Source: an uncultured Oscillibacter sp. | Lineage (GTDB): Bacteria; Bacillota; Clostridia; Oscillospirales; Oscillospiraceae | Direction of reading: 5' to 3' | DNA: 11,151 nt | Assembly (NCBI GenBank): GCA_902490355.1 | Contig: CABUDN010000081.1 | Span: 1 to 11,151 of the forward strand | Shown here: positions 1 through 6,112 of the stretch, one piece after another | Layout: every line of letters begins with the position of its first letter | Position numbering within the stretch: the stretch's first letter is position 1 | Made by a program: the position numbers and the translations under genes | Notes under the pieces: model-generated | What the model saw: the letters and a program-made list of their open reading frames with translations, nothing else | Databases searched by the model: none | What the model was told of the DNA's origin: nothing

Positions 1-43
1 GTTTCTTCTTTCCTCGATATCTATCTGGAATATGAACTGAGCA
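1..43. other. Contig edge upstream of rplI, no recognisable gene
   Basis: These 43 bases are clearly more AT-rich than the coding DNA that follows (16 G/C of 43 by count). No Shine-Dalgarno sequence precedes the rplI ATG; the nearest purine patch is GGAA at 27-30, about 13 nt away. Short open frames run through it but nothing is recognisable as the end of a neighbour such as gdpP, which precedes rplI in many Firmicutes. It may be a natural intergenic stretch or a misassembled contig edge. Confidence 0.4.
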
Positions 44-493
44 ATGAAAGTCATTTTGCAGCAGGATGTCAAAGGCCAGGGCAAGAAGGGCCAGATGGTG
101 GAAGTGTCCGAGGGATACGCCCGCAACTTCCTCCTGCCCCGCAAGCTGGCGGTGGCCGCTACGGCGGACGCCATCAACACCATGAACCTCAAGGAGAAGG
201 CCCGCCGGGCGGAAGAGGCCCGGCAGAAGGCCGCGGCGGAGGCTACGGCCGAGCAGCTGAAAAACTGCATGGTCAAGCTGACGGCCAAGGCCGGCAACGG
301 CGGCCGCCTGTTCGGCGCCGTCACCACCAAGGAAATTTCCGAAGGCCTCAAGGCGCAGTTCGACATTGACATTCCCAAGCAGAAGCTGGTGCTGGATGAG
401 CCCATCAAGGCCTTCGGCAGCTATCAGGTCAAGGCCAAGCTGGGCTTTGAGGTCAACGGCACGGTGTATGTCTCCGTGTACGAGGAGAAATAA
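44..493 (+). CDS. rplI: 50S ribosomal protein L9 (bL9)
   Basis: This is large-subunit ribosomal protein bL9, which binds 23S rRNA near the base of the L1 stalk and helps maintain reading-frame fidelity. The 149 aa match the family's usual length of about 148-150. The N-terminal rRNA-binding domain begins with the typical MKVILQQDVKGQGKKG and contains the signature GYARNFLLP (residues 24-32). A charged Lys/Glu/Ala-rich helix links it (about 50-75) to the C-terminal domain, with NGGRLFGAVTTKEI near 85-98 and a final beta region ending VYVSVYEEK. The ATG at 44 is chosen because it gives the canonical N-terminus, although no ribosome site is visible before it. dnaB follows after a 78-nt spacer, the order known from Bacillus and many Clostridia. 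Confidence 0.97.
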   Translation: MKVILQQDVKGQGKKGQMVEVSEGYARNFLLPRKLAVAATADAINTMNLKEKARRAEEARQKAAAEATAEQLKNCMVKLTAKAGNGGRLFGAVTTKEISEGLKAQFDIDIPKQKLVLDEPIKAFGSYQVKAKLGFEVNGTVYVSVYEEK

Positions 494-500
494 GGCGTTC

Positions 501-544
501 GGCCGGATCCGCGGCTCCCGTCTCCGGGGGGAGGCGGTCCGGCC
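501..544 (+). terminator. Strong hairpin between rplI and dnaB (attenuator-like)
   Basis: Arms GGCCGGA(T)CCGC (501-512) and GCGGTCCGGCC (534-544) pair over 11 bp with a single bulged T. An inner CTCCC/GGGAG stem (515-519 with 529-533) extends it. A TTTT run follows, but only after a six-base gap (551-554), so this is not a textbook terminator. It may act as a partial terminator or as an RNA-processing or stabilising element that uncouples the very abundant bL9 from DnaB. The structure is seen directly; the role is inferred. Confidence 0.4.
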
Positions 545-558
545 GTCATCTTTTGCGC

Positions 559-565
559 AGAGGTG
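559..565 (+). promoter_or_regulatory. Ribosome binding site setting the dnaB start
   Basis: AGAGGTG lies six bases before ATG 572. The GTG at 563-565, which would open the frame nine bases earlier, is part of this ribosome site and has no purine-rich motif of its own. The start at 572 is therefore preferred. Confidence 0.7.
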
Positions 566-571
566 AATATC

Positions 572-1924
572 ATGGCAAACGAGGACCTGCTGCTGACCCG
601 GCAGATGCCGCATTCCCTGGAGGGAGAGCAGGCGGTTTTGGGCTCCATGCTCATTGACGCGGGCTGCATCAAGGACGTAATGGACAAGCTCCGGCCGTCC
701 GATTTCTACCTGCGGCAAAACCGGGAGATTTTCGAGACGATCTATACCATGTTCTCCTACGCCCAGCCCATCGACGGCATCACGGTCTGTGAGGAGATGC
801 GCAAGGCGGGGACCTATGACGAGGCCACCACCCGCTCCTACCTTGCCCAGCTGATGGAGATTACGCCTACCAGCGCCAACGTGATGGAGTATGTGGAGAT
901 CGTCCGGGAGAAAGCGCTGCTGCGGAGCGTGGCCCAGGCGGCGGCGGAGATCACGGCCCTGGTCCAGACGGGGGTCGGGGATGCCACCCGGATCCTCATG
1001 GAGGCGGAGCAGAAGGTATACGCCATCCGGCGGGGCCAGAGCGCCCAGGAGATGGTGCCCCTGCGGCAGGTGCTGCCGGAGGTGCTGGACCGGCTGAGCG
1101 AGATGAGCGAGAGCGAAAACCACCTGCCGGGCCTTTCCACCGGCCTTTCCGCGGTGGATCAGAAGATTACGGGCCTCAACAAGTCGGACCTGATTTTGCT
1201 GGCTGCCCGTCCCGGTATGGGCAAAACGTCCTTTGCTCTGAATATTGCATTAAACGTGGCAAAAAGTACGAATATGACTGTGGCGGTGTTCTCCCTGGAA
1301 ATGTCCCGGGAGCAGCTGGCCACCCGGCTTTTGAGCGCGGAGGCCCTGGTGGAAAACAACCGCCTGAAAACCGGCATGCTGCGGGAGACGGACTGGGAGA
1401 AGATCGCCGGAGCGGCGTCGGTGCTCAACCGGGTCAATATCCGGATCGATGACAACCCCATGCTTTCCGTGGCGGATATGAACGCCAAGTGCCGCCGGCT
1501 GGAGAATCTGGGCCTGGTGGTCATCGACTATCTGCAATTGATGACATCCGCCGGCAAGGGCGGCGGCGGAGAGAGCCGCCAGCAGGTGGTTTCCGATATG
1601 TCCCGTATGCTGAAAATCATGGCCAAGGAGCTCAATGTGCCGGTCATCTGTCTGAGCCAGCTCTCCCGTGCCAATGAAAAGCGGGACGACAAGCGCCCCA
1701 TGCTTTCGGACCTGCGTGAATCCGGCGCCATCGAACAGGACGCGGATATTGTTCTGTTTTTGTACCGGGACGACTATTATCATGAGGACACCGAAAAGCA
1801 CAATATCGCCGAGTGCATCGTGGCCAAGAACCGTCACGGTGAGACGGGCAAAGTGGAACTGCGGTGGATGCCGGAGTACACCCAGTTCTCGACGCTGGAT
1901 AACCGCTATGGCGACGACGAATGA
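572..1924 (+). CDS. dnaB: Replicative DNA helicase DnaB
   Basis: This is the hexameric 5'-3' helicase (named DnaC in Bacillus) that unwinds DNA at the replication fork and recruits primase. It has 450 aa from ATG 572, a normal length. The N-terminal primase-interacting domain carries SLEGEQAVLGSML (about 15-27). The RecA-like C-terminal domain has Walker A ARPGMGKTS (about 212-220), SLEMS (about 241-245), Walker B VVIDYLQLM (about 316-324) and the conserved block CLSQLSRANEKR ... RPMLSDLRESGAIEQDAD. No intein interrupts it, although DnaB is a common intein host. The start was chosen by the AGAGGTG site at 559-565. The last 17 nt overlap tilS in another frame, implying co-transcription and probably coupled translation. 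Confidence 0.97.
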   Translation: MANEDLLLTRQMPHSLEGEQAVLGSMLIDAGCIKDVMDKLRPSDFYLRQNREIFETIYTMFSYAQPIDGITVCEEMRKAGTYDEATTRSYLAQLMEITPTSANVMEYVEIVREKALLRSVAQAAAEITALVQTGVGDATRILMEAEQKVYAIRRGQSAQEMVPLRQVLPEVLDRLSEMSESENHLPGLSTGLSAVDQKITGLNKSDLILLAARPGMGKTSFALNIALNVAKSTNMTVAVFSLEMSREQLATRLLSAEALVENNRLKTGMLRETDWEKIAGAASVLNRVNIRIDDNPMLSVADMNAKCRRLENLGLVVIDYLQLMTSAGKGGGGESRQQVVSDMSRMLKIMAKELNVPVICLSQLSRANEKRDDKRPMLSDLRESGAIEQDADIVLFLYRDDYYHEDTEKHNIAECIVAKNRHGETGKVELRWMPEYTQFSTLDNRYGDDE

Positions 1925-3284
1925 GCTGCTGGCGGCCAGGACCTTCCTGCGCCGCTGCTTTCCCCGGGGCGCACGGGTGCTGTGCGCGGTTTCCGGCGGG
2001 CTGGACTCCATGTGTCTTATGTACTTCCTGGATACCTGGGGACGAAAGAACGGCTTTGACGCTGCGGCTGCCCATTTCAATCACCAGCTTCGGGGCATGG
2101 CGGCAGACCGGGATCAGGCTTTTGTGGAAACGTGGTGCCGGGAGCGGAAGATCCCCTGTTTTACCGGCAGCGGGGATACCCGGGCCCTGATGCGGGAGAA
2201 CGGCCTTTCCATGGAGGAGGCCGCCCGAACCCTGCGGTATGCGTTTTTGCAGGAGACCGCCGGGCGGGAGGGGTATGAGGCCATCATGACGGCCCACCAT
2301 GCCGACGACAACGCCGAGACCATGCTGCTGAACCTGATCCGGGGGACCGGCACGGCGGGCCTGACGGGGATTCCCCGGATCAGGGGAAATCTGTACCGTC
2401 CGTTTCTGCGTATTTCCCGGTCCGCCTTGACGGAGTATGCCCGCTGCCACGCCATCCCCCATGTGGAGGATGAGACCAACGGGGAGGATCTGGTGGCCCG
2501 GAATGTGCTGCGCCATCAGGTGTTCCCGGTGCTGCGGCAGCTCAATGCCCGGGCGGTGGAAAATATGAGCTTTACCGCCGGCGTGCTGGAGCGGGAAAAC
2601 GCCGCGCTGGAGGATCTGGCGGAGGACCTCATGAACCGGGCGGTCATCGTGGGGCAGCGGGTGTCGGTCTCCTGTACGGTGCTGATGGAGGCTCCCCTGG
2701 CGGTGGCGGAACGGATGGTGCTGCAGCTGCTGTGCACAGCGGCGGGAGCGCGGAAGGATTGGACCTCCGCCCATGTGGAGGCGGTGCTGGACCTGGCGGA
2801 ACCAGAGCGTCGGGATGGAGAGATTTCCCTGCCCTACGGCTTGACGGCCCGGCGGGAGGGGTATACATTGTATGTAGAACGCAGCTGTGCGGCTCCGGAC
2901 CCCGTTTCCATTGCCCTGGGAGAGTCGGTGACCTTTGGCTCGTGGCGGGTATCCCTGACCCGGGAGCCTGCCGAAAGCGGTGGAATGGGACTGCGCCTGC
3001 CTGCCGGAGTGCCCCTGCAGGTGACCGCCTGGCTGCCGTCGGACCGGCTGAATCTGCCCGGCAGCCGGGGCAGCCGTTCCGTCAAGCGGCTGTGCGCGGA
3101 GCGGGGGATTCCGCCCGGAAAGCGGGATGTCCTGCCGGTGCTGCGAATCGGCGGAGTACCGGCCGCCGCAGCGCAGCTGGGGGCGGATACCGCCTTTGCG
3201 GTATCGGATGCCGAAGCGGATGGATTTGTCGCATTTGATCAAACAGAGACAAAAAAGATAGAGGAGAACGAGTATGAAAAGTGA
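1908..3284 (+). CDS. tilS: tRNA(Ile)-lysidine synthetase TilS
   Basis: TilS uses ATP to attach lysine to cytidine 34 of the CAU-anticodon tRNA-Ile, changing its charging from Met to Ile and its decoding to AUA; it is usually essential. The protein has 458 aa. The N-terminal PP-loop ATPase domain has SGGLDS at 29-34, HFNHQLRG at about 56-63 and the HHADDNAET signature at 130-138, then RPFLRISRSALTEYA and HVEDETN typical of the family. The C-terminal TilS_C domain (about 374-440) contains DRLNLPGSRGSRSVKRLCAERGIP-type sequence. The frame stays open far upstream, but that part is dnaB in a different frame. ATG 1908 gives a standard N-terminus (MATTNELL) and overlaps dnaB by 17 nt. No clear ribosome site is visible, so translational coupling is likely. 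hpt follows, as in Bacillus. Confidence 0.95.
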   Translation: MATTNELLAARTFLRRCFPRGARVLCAVSGGLDSMCLMYFLDTWGRKNGFDAAAAHFNHQLRGMAADRDQAFVETWCRERKIPCFTGSGDTRALMRENGLSMEEAARTLRYAFLQETAGREGYEAIMTAHHADDNAETMLLNLIRGTGTAGLTGIPRIRGNLYRPFLRISRSALTEYARCHAIPHVEDETNGEDLVARNVLRHQVFPVLRQLNARAVENMSFTAGVLERENAALEDLAEDLMNRAVIVGQRVSVSCTVLMEAPLAVAERMVLQLLCTAAGARKDWTSAHVEAVLDLAEPERRDGEISLPYGLTARREGYTLYVERSCAAPDPVSIALGESVTFGSWRVSLTREPAESGGMGLRLPAGVPLQVTAWLPSDRLNLPGSRGSRSVKRLCAERGIPPGKRDVLPVLRIGGVPAAAAQLGADTAFAVSDAEADGFVAFDQTETKKIEENEYEK

Positions 3285-3828
3285 GATGGAACAGGATATC
3301 CTGAAGGTCCTGGTAACAGAGGAGGAGCTTCAGCGCCGGGTGGCGGAAATGGGCCAGACCCTCTATGAGCGGTTTGCGGGGAAAAATCCCCTGTTTCTGG
3401 GCGTGCTGAAGGGATCCTTTGTGTTTATGGCGGATCTGGTGCGGGCCTGCCAGGTGAAGAGCGATGTGGAATTCATCGCGGTCAGCTCCTACCAGAATGC
3501 CACGGTATCCTCCGGCCGGGTGCAGATTACCCATGACCTCCAGCAGGATATTACCGGACGCCACCTCATCATTGTGGAGGATATTCTGGACTCCGGCAAT
3601 ACCCTGGCGTTTTTGAAGGACTACTTCCTGACCAAGGGTGCCGCCTCCATTACCATTGTCACCTTGTTGGATAAACCCTCCCGGCGGACCAAGGCCATCC
3701 GGGCGGATCTGGCGGGCTTTACGGTGCCGGACGAGTTCGTGGTGGGGTACGGCCTGGATTATGCCCAGCAGTACCGCAACGTGCCGTATATCGGTGTGCT
3801 CAAGCCGGAGGTCTATACCCAGGCGTAA
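3274..3828 (+). CDS. hpt: Hypoxanthine phosphoribosyltransferase
   Basis: This purine-salvage enzyme makes IMP (and often GMP) from hypoxanthine or guanine plus PRPP in the cytosol. It has 184 aa, typical of bacterial Hpt. Diagnostic sequences are LKGSF at 45-49 (PPi-binding loop), the PRPP-binding motif IIVEDILDSGNT at 99-110, and a downstream LLDKPSRR stretch followed by VPDEFVVGYGLDYAQQYRNVPYIGVL, the family's C-terminal purine-binding and closing region. ATG 3274 is preceded at seven bases by GAGGAG (3261-3266), located inside the end of tilS; the genes overlap by 11 nt. An in-frame ATG at 3286 is less well placed. In Firmicutes, tilS-hpt-ftsH is a conserved cluster, and in Bacillus TilS and Hpt have been reported to act together in ftsH regulation. 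Confidence 0.96.
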   Translation: MKSEMEQDILKVLVTEEELQRRVAEMGQTLYERFAGKNPLFLGVLKGSFVFMADLVRACQVKSDVEFIAVSSYQNATVSSGRVQITHDLQQDITGRHLIIVEDILDSGNTLAFLKDYFLTKGAASITIVTLLDKPSRRTKAIRADLAGFTVPDEFVVGYGLDYAQQYRNVPYIGVLKPEVYTQA

Positions 3829-3844
3829 GCCCCAAGTGCAAGCG

Positions 3845-3851
3845 AAGGAGG
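3845..3851 (+). promoter_or_regulatory. Ribosome binding site for the GTG start of ftsH
   Basis: AAGGAGG ends ten bases before GTG 3862 and sixteen before the in-frame ATG 3868. The spacing supports the non-ATG start at 3862, giving the N-terminus (f)MAMTKQRR. Confidence 0.65.
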
Positions 3852-3861
3852 GACGTCCCCA

Positions 3862-5766
3862 GTGGCAATGACAAAGCAGCGGCGCACGCCGAATTTCAGC
3901 ATTTTCTTTTTGGTTGTGGTGCTGATGATGTGCGTGAGCCTTCTCTGGCAGATGGACAGCCAGACCACCCGGCTCCAATATTCCCAGGTCCGCCAGCTCT
4001 TCCTGCAGGAGAAGGTGGAAACGGTGGATATTGACACGGACCTGACCATGACGCTGACCTTGCGGGAGGCGGTCAACGGCAGCAAGACCGTGCAGTATAA
4101 GCTGTACAGCTTCCAGCTGTTCTACGATGATCTCAATGATTTGGTGCAGCAGCAGTATGCCGACGGCATCATCAAGGACTATGACTACCCCGAACCCCAG
4201 ACCACCAACTGGCTGGAGGTTTTGCTTCCCTGGGTGCTGACGGCGGTCGTTCTGGGCCTGATGTGGTATTTCATGTTTGCCCGGGCGCAGGGAGGCATGG
4301 GAGCGGACCGCATGGCCAAGTTCGGTTCCGCCCGGACCCGCACTCTGACCGACCGGGATCAGAAGGTCACCTTTGATGATGTGGCCGGTGTGGATGAGGA
4401 AAAAGAGGAGCTTCAGGAGATTGTGGAGTTCCTCCGAACGCCCCAGAAATACATTGCCCTGGGGGCCCGTGTGCCCAAGGGCGTGCTGCTGATGGGCCCT
4501 CCGGGTACCGGTAAGACGCTGCTGGCCAAGGCGGTGGCCGGAGAGGCCGGCGTGGGCTTTTTGTCCATTTCCGGCTCCGACTTCGTGGAGCTGTATGTGG
4601 GCGTGGGCGCCAGCCGGGTGCGGGATCTGTTCGATCAGGCCAAAAAGGCGGCTCCTGCCATTATCTTTATCGATGAGATTGACGCGGTGGGCCGGCAGAG
4701 AGGCACCGGCCTGGGCGGCGGACACGACGAACGGGAGCAGACCCTCAACCAGCTGCTGGTGGAGATGGACGGCTTTGCCGCCAATGAGGGTCTGGTGGTC
4801 ATGGCGGCCACCAACCGCGCCGACGTGCTGGATCCGGCGCTGCTGCGGCCGGGCCGGTTTGACCGGCAGATCTATGTGGGACTGCCGGATATCCGGGGCC
4901 GGGAACAGATTCTGCAGGTCCATGCCAAGGGACGGCCCCTGGCGGAGGATGTGGATCTGCGGATGATCGCCCGGGGAACGCCGGGCTTCACCGGCGCGGA
5001 TCTGGAGAACCTGCTCAATGAAGGAGCGCTGCTGGCTGCCCGAAAGAACCGCAAATTCATTACCATGGCAGATCTGAAGGAAGCGGAGATCAAAGTGGTG
5101 GCCGGGCCGGAGAAGAAAAGCCGCGTGATCTCCCAGCATGAGCGGGAGCTGACCGCCTGGCATGAGGCGGGCCATGCTGTGGTGATGCACCTGCTGCCGG
5201 ACCATGATCCGGTTACCCGGATTACCATCATTCCCCGCGGGCAGGCCGGCGGCATGACCATTGCCCTGCCGGAGGAGGACCGTTCTTATCTCTCCAAGGG
5301 ATATATGGAAGACCAGATCGTGGCTCTGCTGGGCGGACGGACTGCCGAGGAGCTCTGCCTGGGTGATATTTCCACAGGTGCCAGCAATGATATCCAGCGG
5401 GCCACCCAGATCGCCCGGAAGATGGTGGCTTCCTATGGCATGAGTGAGCGGATCGGCACGGTGTGCTTCGACTCCGGCCATGAAGAGGTGTTCATTGGAC
5501 GGACCATGGCCCAGGGCCGCAGCTATTCCGAGACGGTGGCCGCGGAGATCGACGAGGAGATCAAGCGGGTCGTGGGAGAAGCCGGTGCACGCTGCCGCAG
5601 CCTGCTGGAAAGCCACCGGGCCCAGCTGGACGCCGTGGCCCAATACCTCCTGCAGCATGAGACCATGGAGCGGGAGGAATTCGTGGCGGTGTTTGACCAG
5701 CCGGATGCCCAAAAGGCGGAACAGCCGGCGGAGCTGCCTGTTGAAAAGCAGGAACCCCAGCTGTGA
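3862..5766 (+). CDS. ftsH: ATP-dependent zinc metalloprotease FtsH
   Basis: FtsH is a membrane-anchored hexameric AAA+ protease that degrades misfolded membrane proteins and short-lived regulators. It has 634 aa, full length. TM1 is at about 12-29, an extracytoplasmic domain follows, and TM2 is at about 117-140. The AAA+ module has Walker A GPPGTGKT (212-219), Walker B IIFIDEID (267-274) and the second region of homology with arginine fingers R332/R335 in RPGRFDRQ. The pore loop reads FVELYVG (231-237), with Tyr where E. coli has Phe, a conservative aromatic change. The M41 peptidase has HEAGH (434-438) as zinc ligands and catalytic Glu, with the third ligand Asp in GASND (about 510). The C-tail is acidic and Pro/Gln-rich. 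The start is GTG 3862. A terminator begins 14 nt after the stop, so this is the last gene of the block. Confidence 0.97.
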   Translation: MAMTKQRRTPNFSIFFLVVVLMMCVSLLWQMDSQTTRLQYSQVRQLFLQEKVETVDIDTDLTMTLTLREAVNGSKTVQYKLYSFQLFYDDLNDLVQQQYADGIIKDYDYPEPQTTNWLEVLLPWVLTAVVLGLMWYFMFARAQGGMGADRMAKFGSARTRTLTDRDQKVTFDDVAGVDEEKEELQEIVEFLRTPQKYIALGARVPKGVLLMGPPGTGKTLLAKAVAGEAGVGFLSISGSDFVELYVGVGASRVRDLFDQAKKAAPAIIFIDEIDAVGRQRGTGLGGGHDEREQTLNQLLVEMDGFAANEGLVVMAATNRADVLDPALLRPGRFDRQIYVGLPDIRGREQILQVHAKGRPLAEDVDLRMIARGTPGFTGADLENLLNEGALLAARKNRKFITMADLKEAEIKVVAGPEKKSRVISQHERELTAWHEAGHAVVMHLLPDHDPVTRITIIPRGQAGGMTIALPEEDRSYLSKGYMEDQIVALLGGRTAEELCLGDISTGASNDIQRATQIARKMVASYGMSERIGTVCFDSGHEEVFIGRTMAQGRSYSETVAAEIDEEIKRVVGEAGARCRSLLESHRAQLDAVAQYLLQHETMEREEFVAVFDQPDAQKAEQPAELPVEKQEPQL

Positions 5767-5780
5767 ATCATGAATAGGGA

Positions 5781-5819
5781 ACACGCCGTCTGTGCAGGCT
5801 ACACAGGCGGCGTGTTTTT
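5781..5819 (+). terminator. Intrinsic terminator after ftsH
   Basis: ACACGCCGTCTGTG (5781-5794) pairs with CACAGGCGGCGTGT (5802-5815), a 14-bp stem with one T·G wobble and a 7-nt loop, followed directly by a T run (5815-5819). It closes the housekeeping transcript and insulates the transporter operon. Confidence 0.9.
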
Positions 5820-5900
5820 GCGCAGACAGGGGGACGGCATGGATTTTCCACGGTCTGGTTCGGCAAATTACACAAAAACATCTGTCCTTCGCTGAAAAAC

Positions 5901-5920
5901 GTATATTCATAAAAATATGC
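5901..5920. other. AT-rich imperfect dyad upstream of the livJ promoter
   Basis: GTATATT (5901-5907) and AATATGC (5914-5920) form an inverted repeat with one mismatch around CATAAA. It lies about 20 bp upstream of the proposed -35 box, inside the most AT-rich stretch of the window. An operator or an UP-like element is possible. I do not recognise the binding protein. Confidence 0.25.
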
Positions 5921-5940
5921 AAAAAAACCAGGAGTTGTCC

Positions 5941-5970
5941 TTGCACGAAAGACGATATGCCTGTCATATA
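5941..5970 (+). promoter_or_regulatory. Candidate promoter of the liv operon
   Basis: TTGCAC (5941-5946) as -35, an 18-bp spacer, and CATATA (5965-5970) as -10 preceded by TG at 5962-5963 (extended -10). A start near 5977 would give a leader of about 135 nt before livJ. TATATT at 5902-5907 is a weaker alternative -10 without a good -35. Only consensus similarity supports this. Confidence 0.4.
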
Positions 5971-6021
5971 AAAACAAACTGGGAGGGAATCGTTTTACTG
6001 CAGCGGATTTTTCTGTGAAGG

Positions 6022-6046
6022 TTTTCCCTTGAAAAGCAAGGGAAAA
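6022..6046. repeat. Perfect 10-bp inverted repeat in the livJ leader
   Basis: TTTTCCCTTG (6022-6031) and CAAGGGAAAA (6037-6046) are exact reverse complements around a 5-nt AAAAG loop. No T run follows on the + strand, so it is not an obvious terminator. It could be an RNA hairpin in the leader or a protein operator. I do not match it to a known regulator. Confidence 0.6.
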
Positions 6047-6056
6047 GCACGTAAAA

Positions 6057-6069
6057 TGCATGACATGCA
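6057..6069. repeat. 13-bp palindrome TGCATGACATGCA
   Basis: TGCATG and CATGCA are perfect reverse complements flanking a single A at 6063. It sits 44 nt upstream of the livJ start. The short spacer makes an RNA hairpin unlikely, so a dimeric DNA-binding site is the simpler reading, although it would lie downstream of the proposed promoter. The function is unknown. Confidence 0.45.
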
Positions 6070-6071
6070 GA

Positions 6072-6088
6072 GGGCGGCCTGGCTGCCC
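6072..6088 (+). other. Small GC hairpin just before the livJ ribosome site
   Basis: GGGCGGC (6072-6078) pairs with GCTGCCC (6082-6088), with one G·U and a 3-nt CTG loop. It ends ten bases before AGGAGG (6099-6104). It could protect the transcript's 5' end or modulate ribosome access. Confidence 0.4.
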
Positions 6089-6112
6089 GGTGAATGATAG
6101 GAGGATGGAACT

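Noticed and set aside
1921..2190. ATG overlapping the dnaB stop (ATGA) as a gene start
   Set aside because: The position is typical of coupled starts, but the frame is not that of the TilS protein and its translation resembles nothing; ATG 1908 is in the TilS frame.
1644..3242. 532-codon minus-strand frame opposite dnaB/tilS
   Set aside because: It is the complement of two conserved genes, with Pro/Gly/Arg/His-rich translation and no recognisable motif.
5901..5925. Possible arginine-repressor (ARG) box
   Set aside because: It shares an AT-rich core with the Bacillus consensus, but the half-sites do not align in the right orientation and too many positions differ.
3082..5967. 961-codon open frame on the minus strand opposite hpt and ftsH
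   Set aside because: It mirrors strongly conserved + strand genes, its translation is a His/Gln/Gly/Arg-rich low-information sequence with no recognisable domain, and it runs through a terminator. GC-rich codon use leaves antisense frames open.
5977..6112. Known riboswitch in the livJ leader
   Set aside because: I compared by eye with the remembered features of glutamine and guanidine riboswitches and of T-box leaders (no antiterminator/tRNA-binding sequence). None matches.
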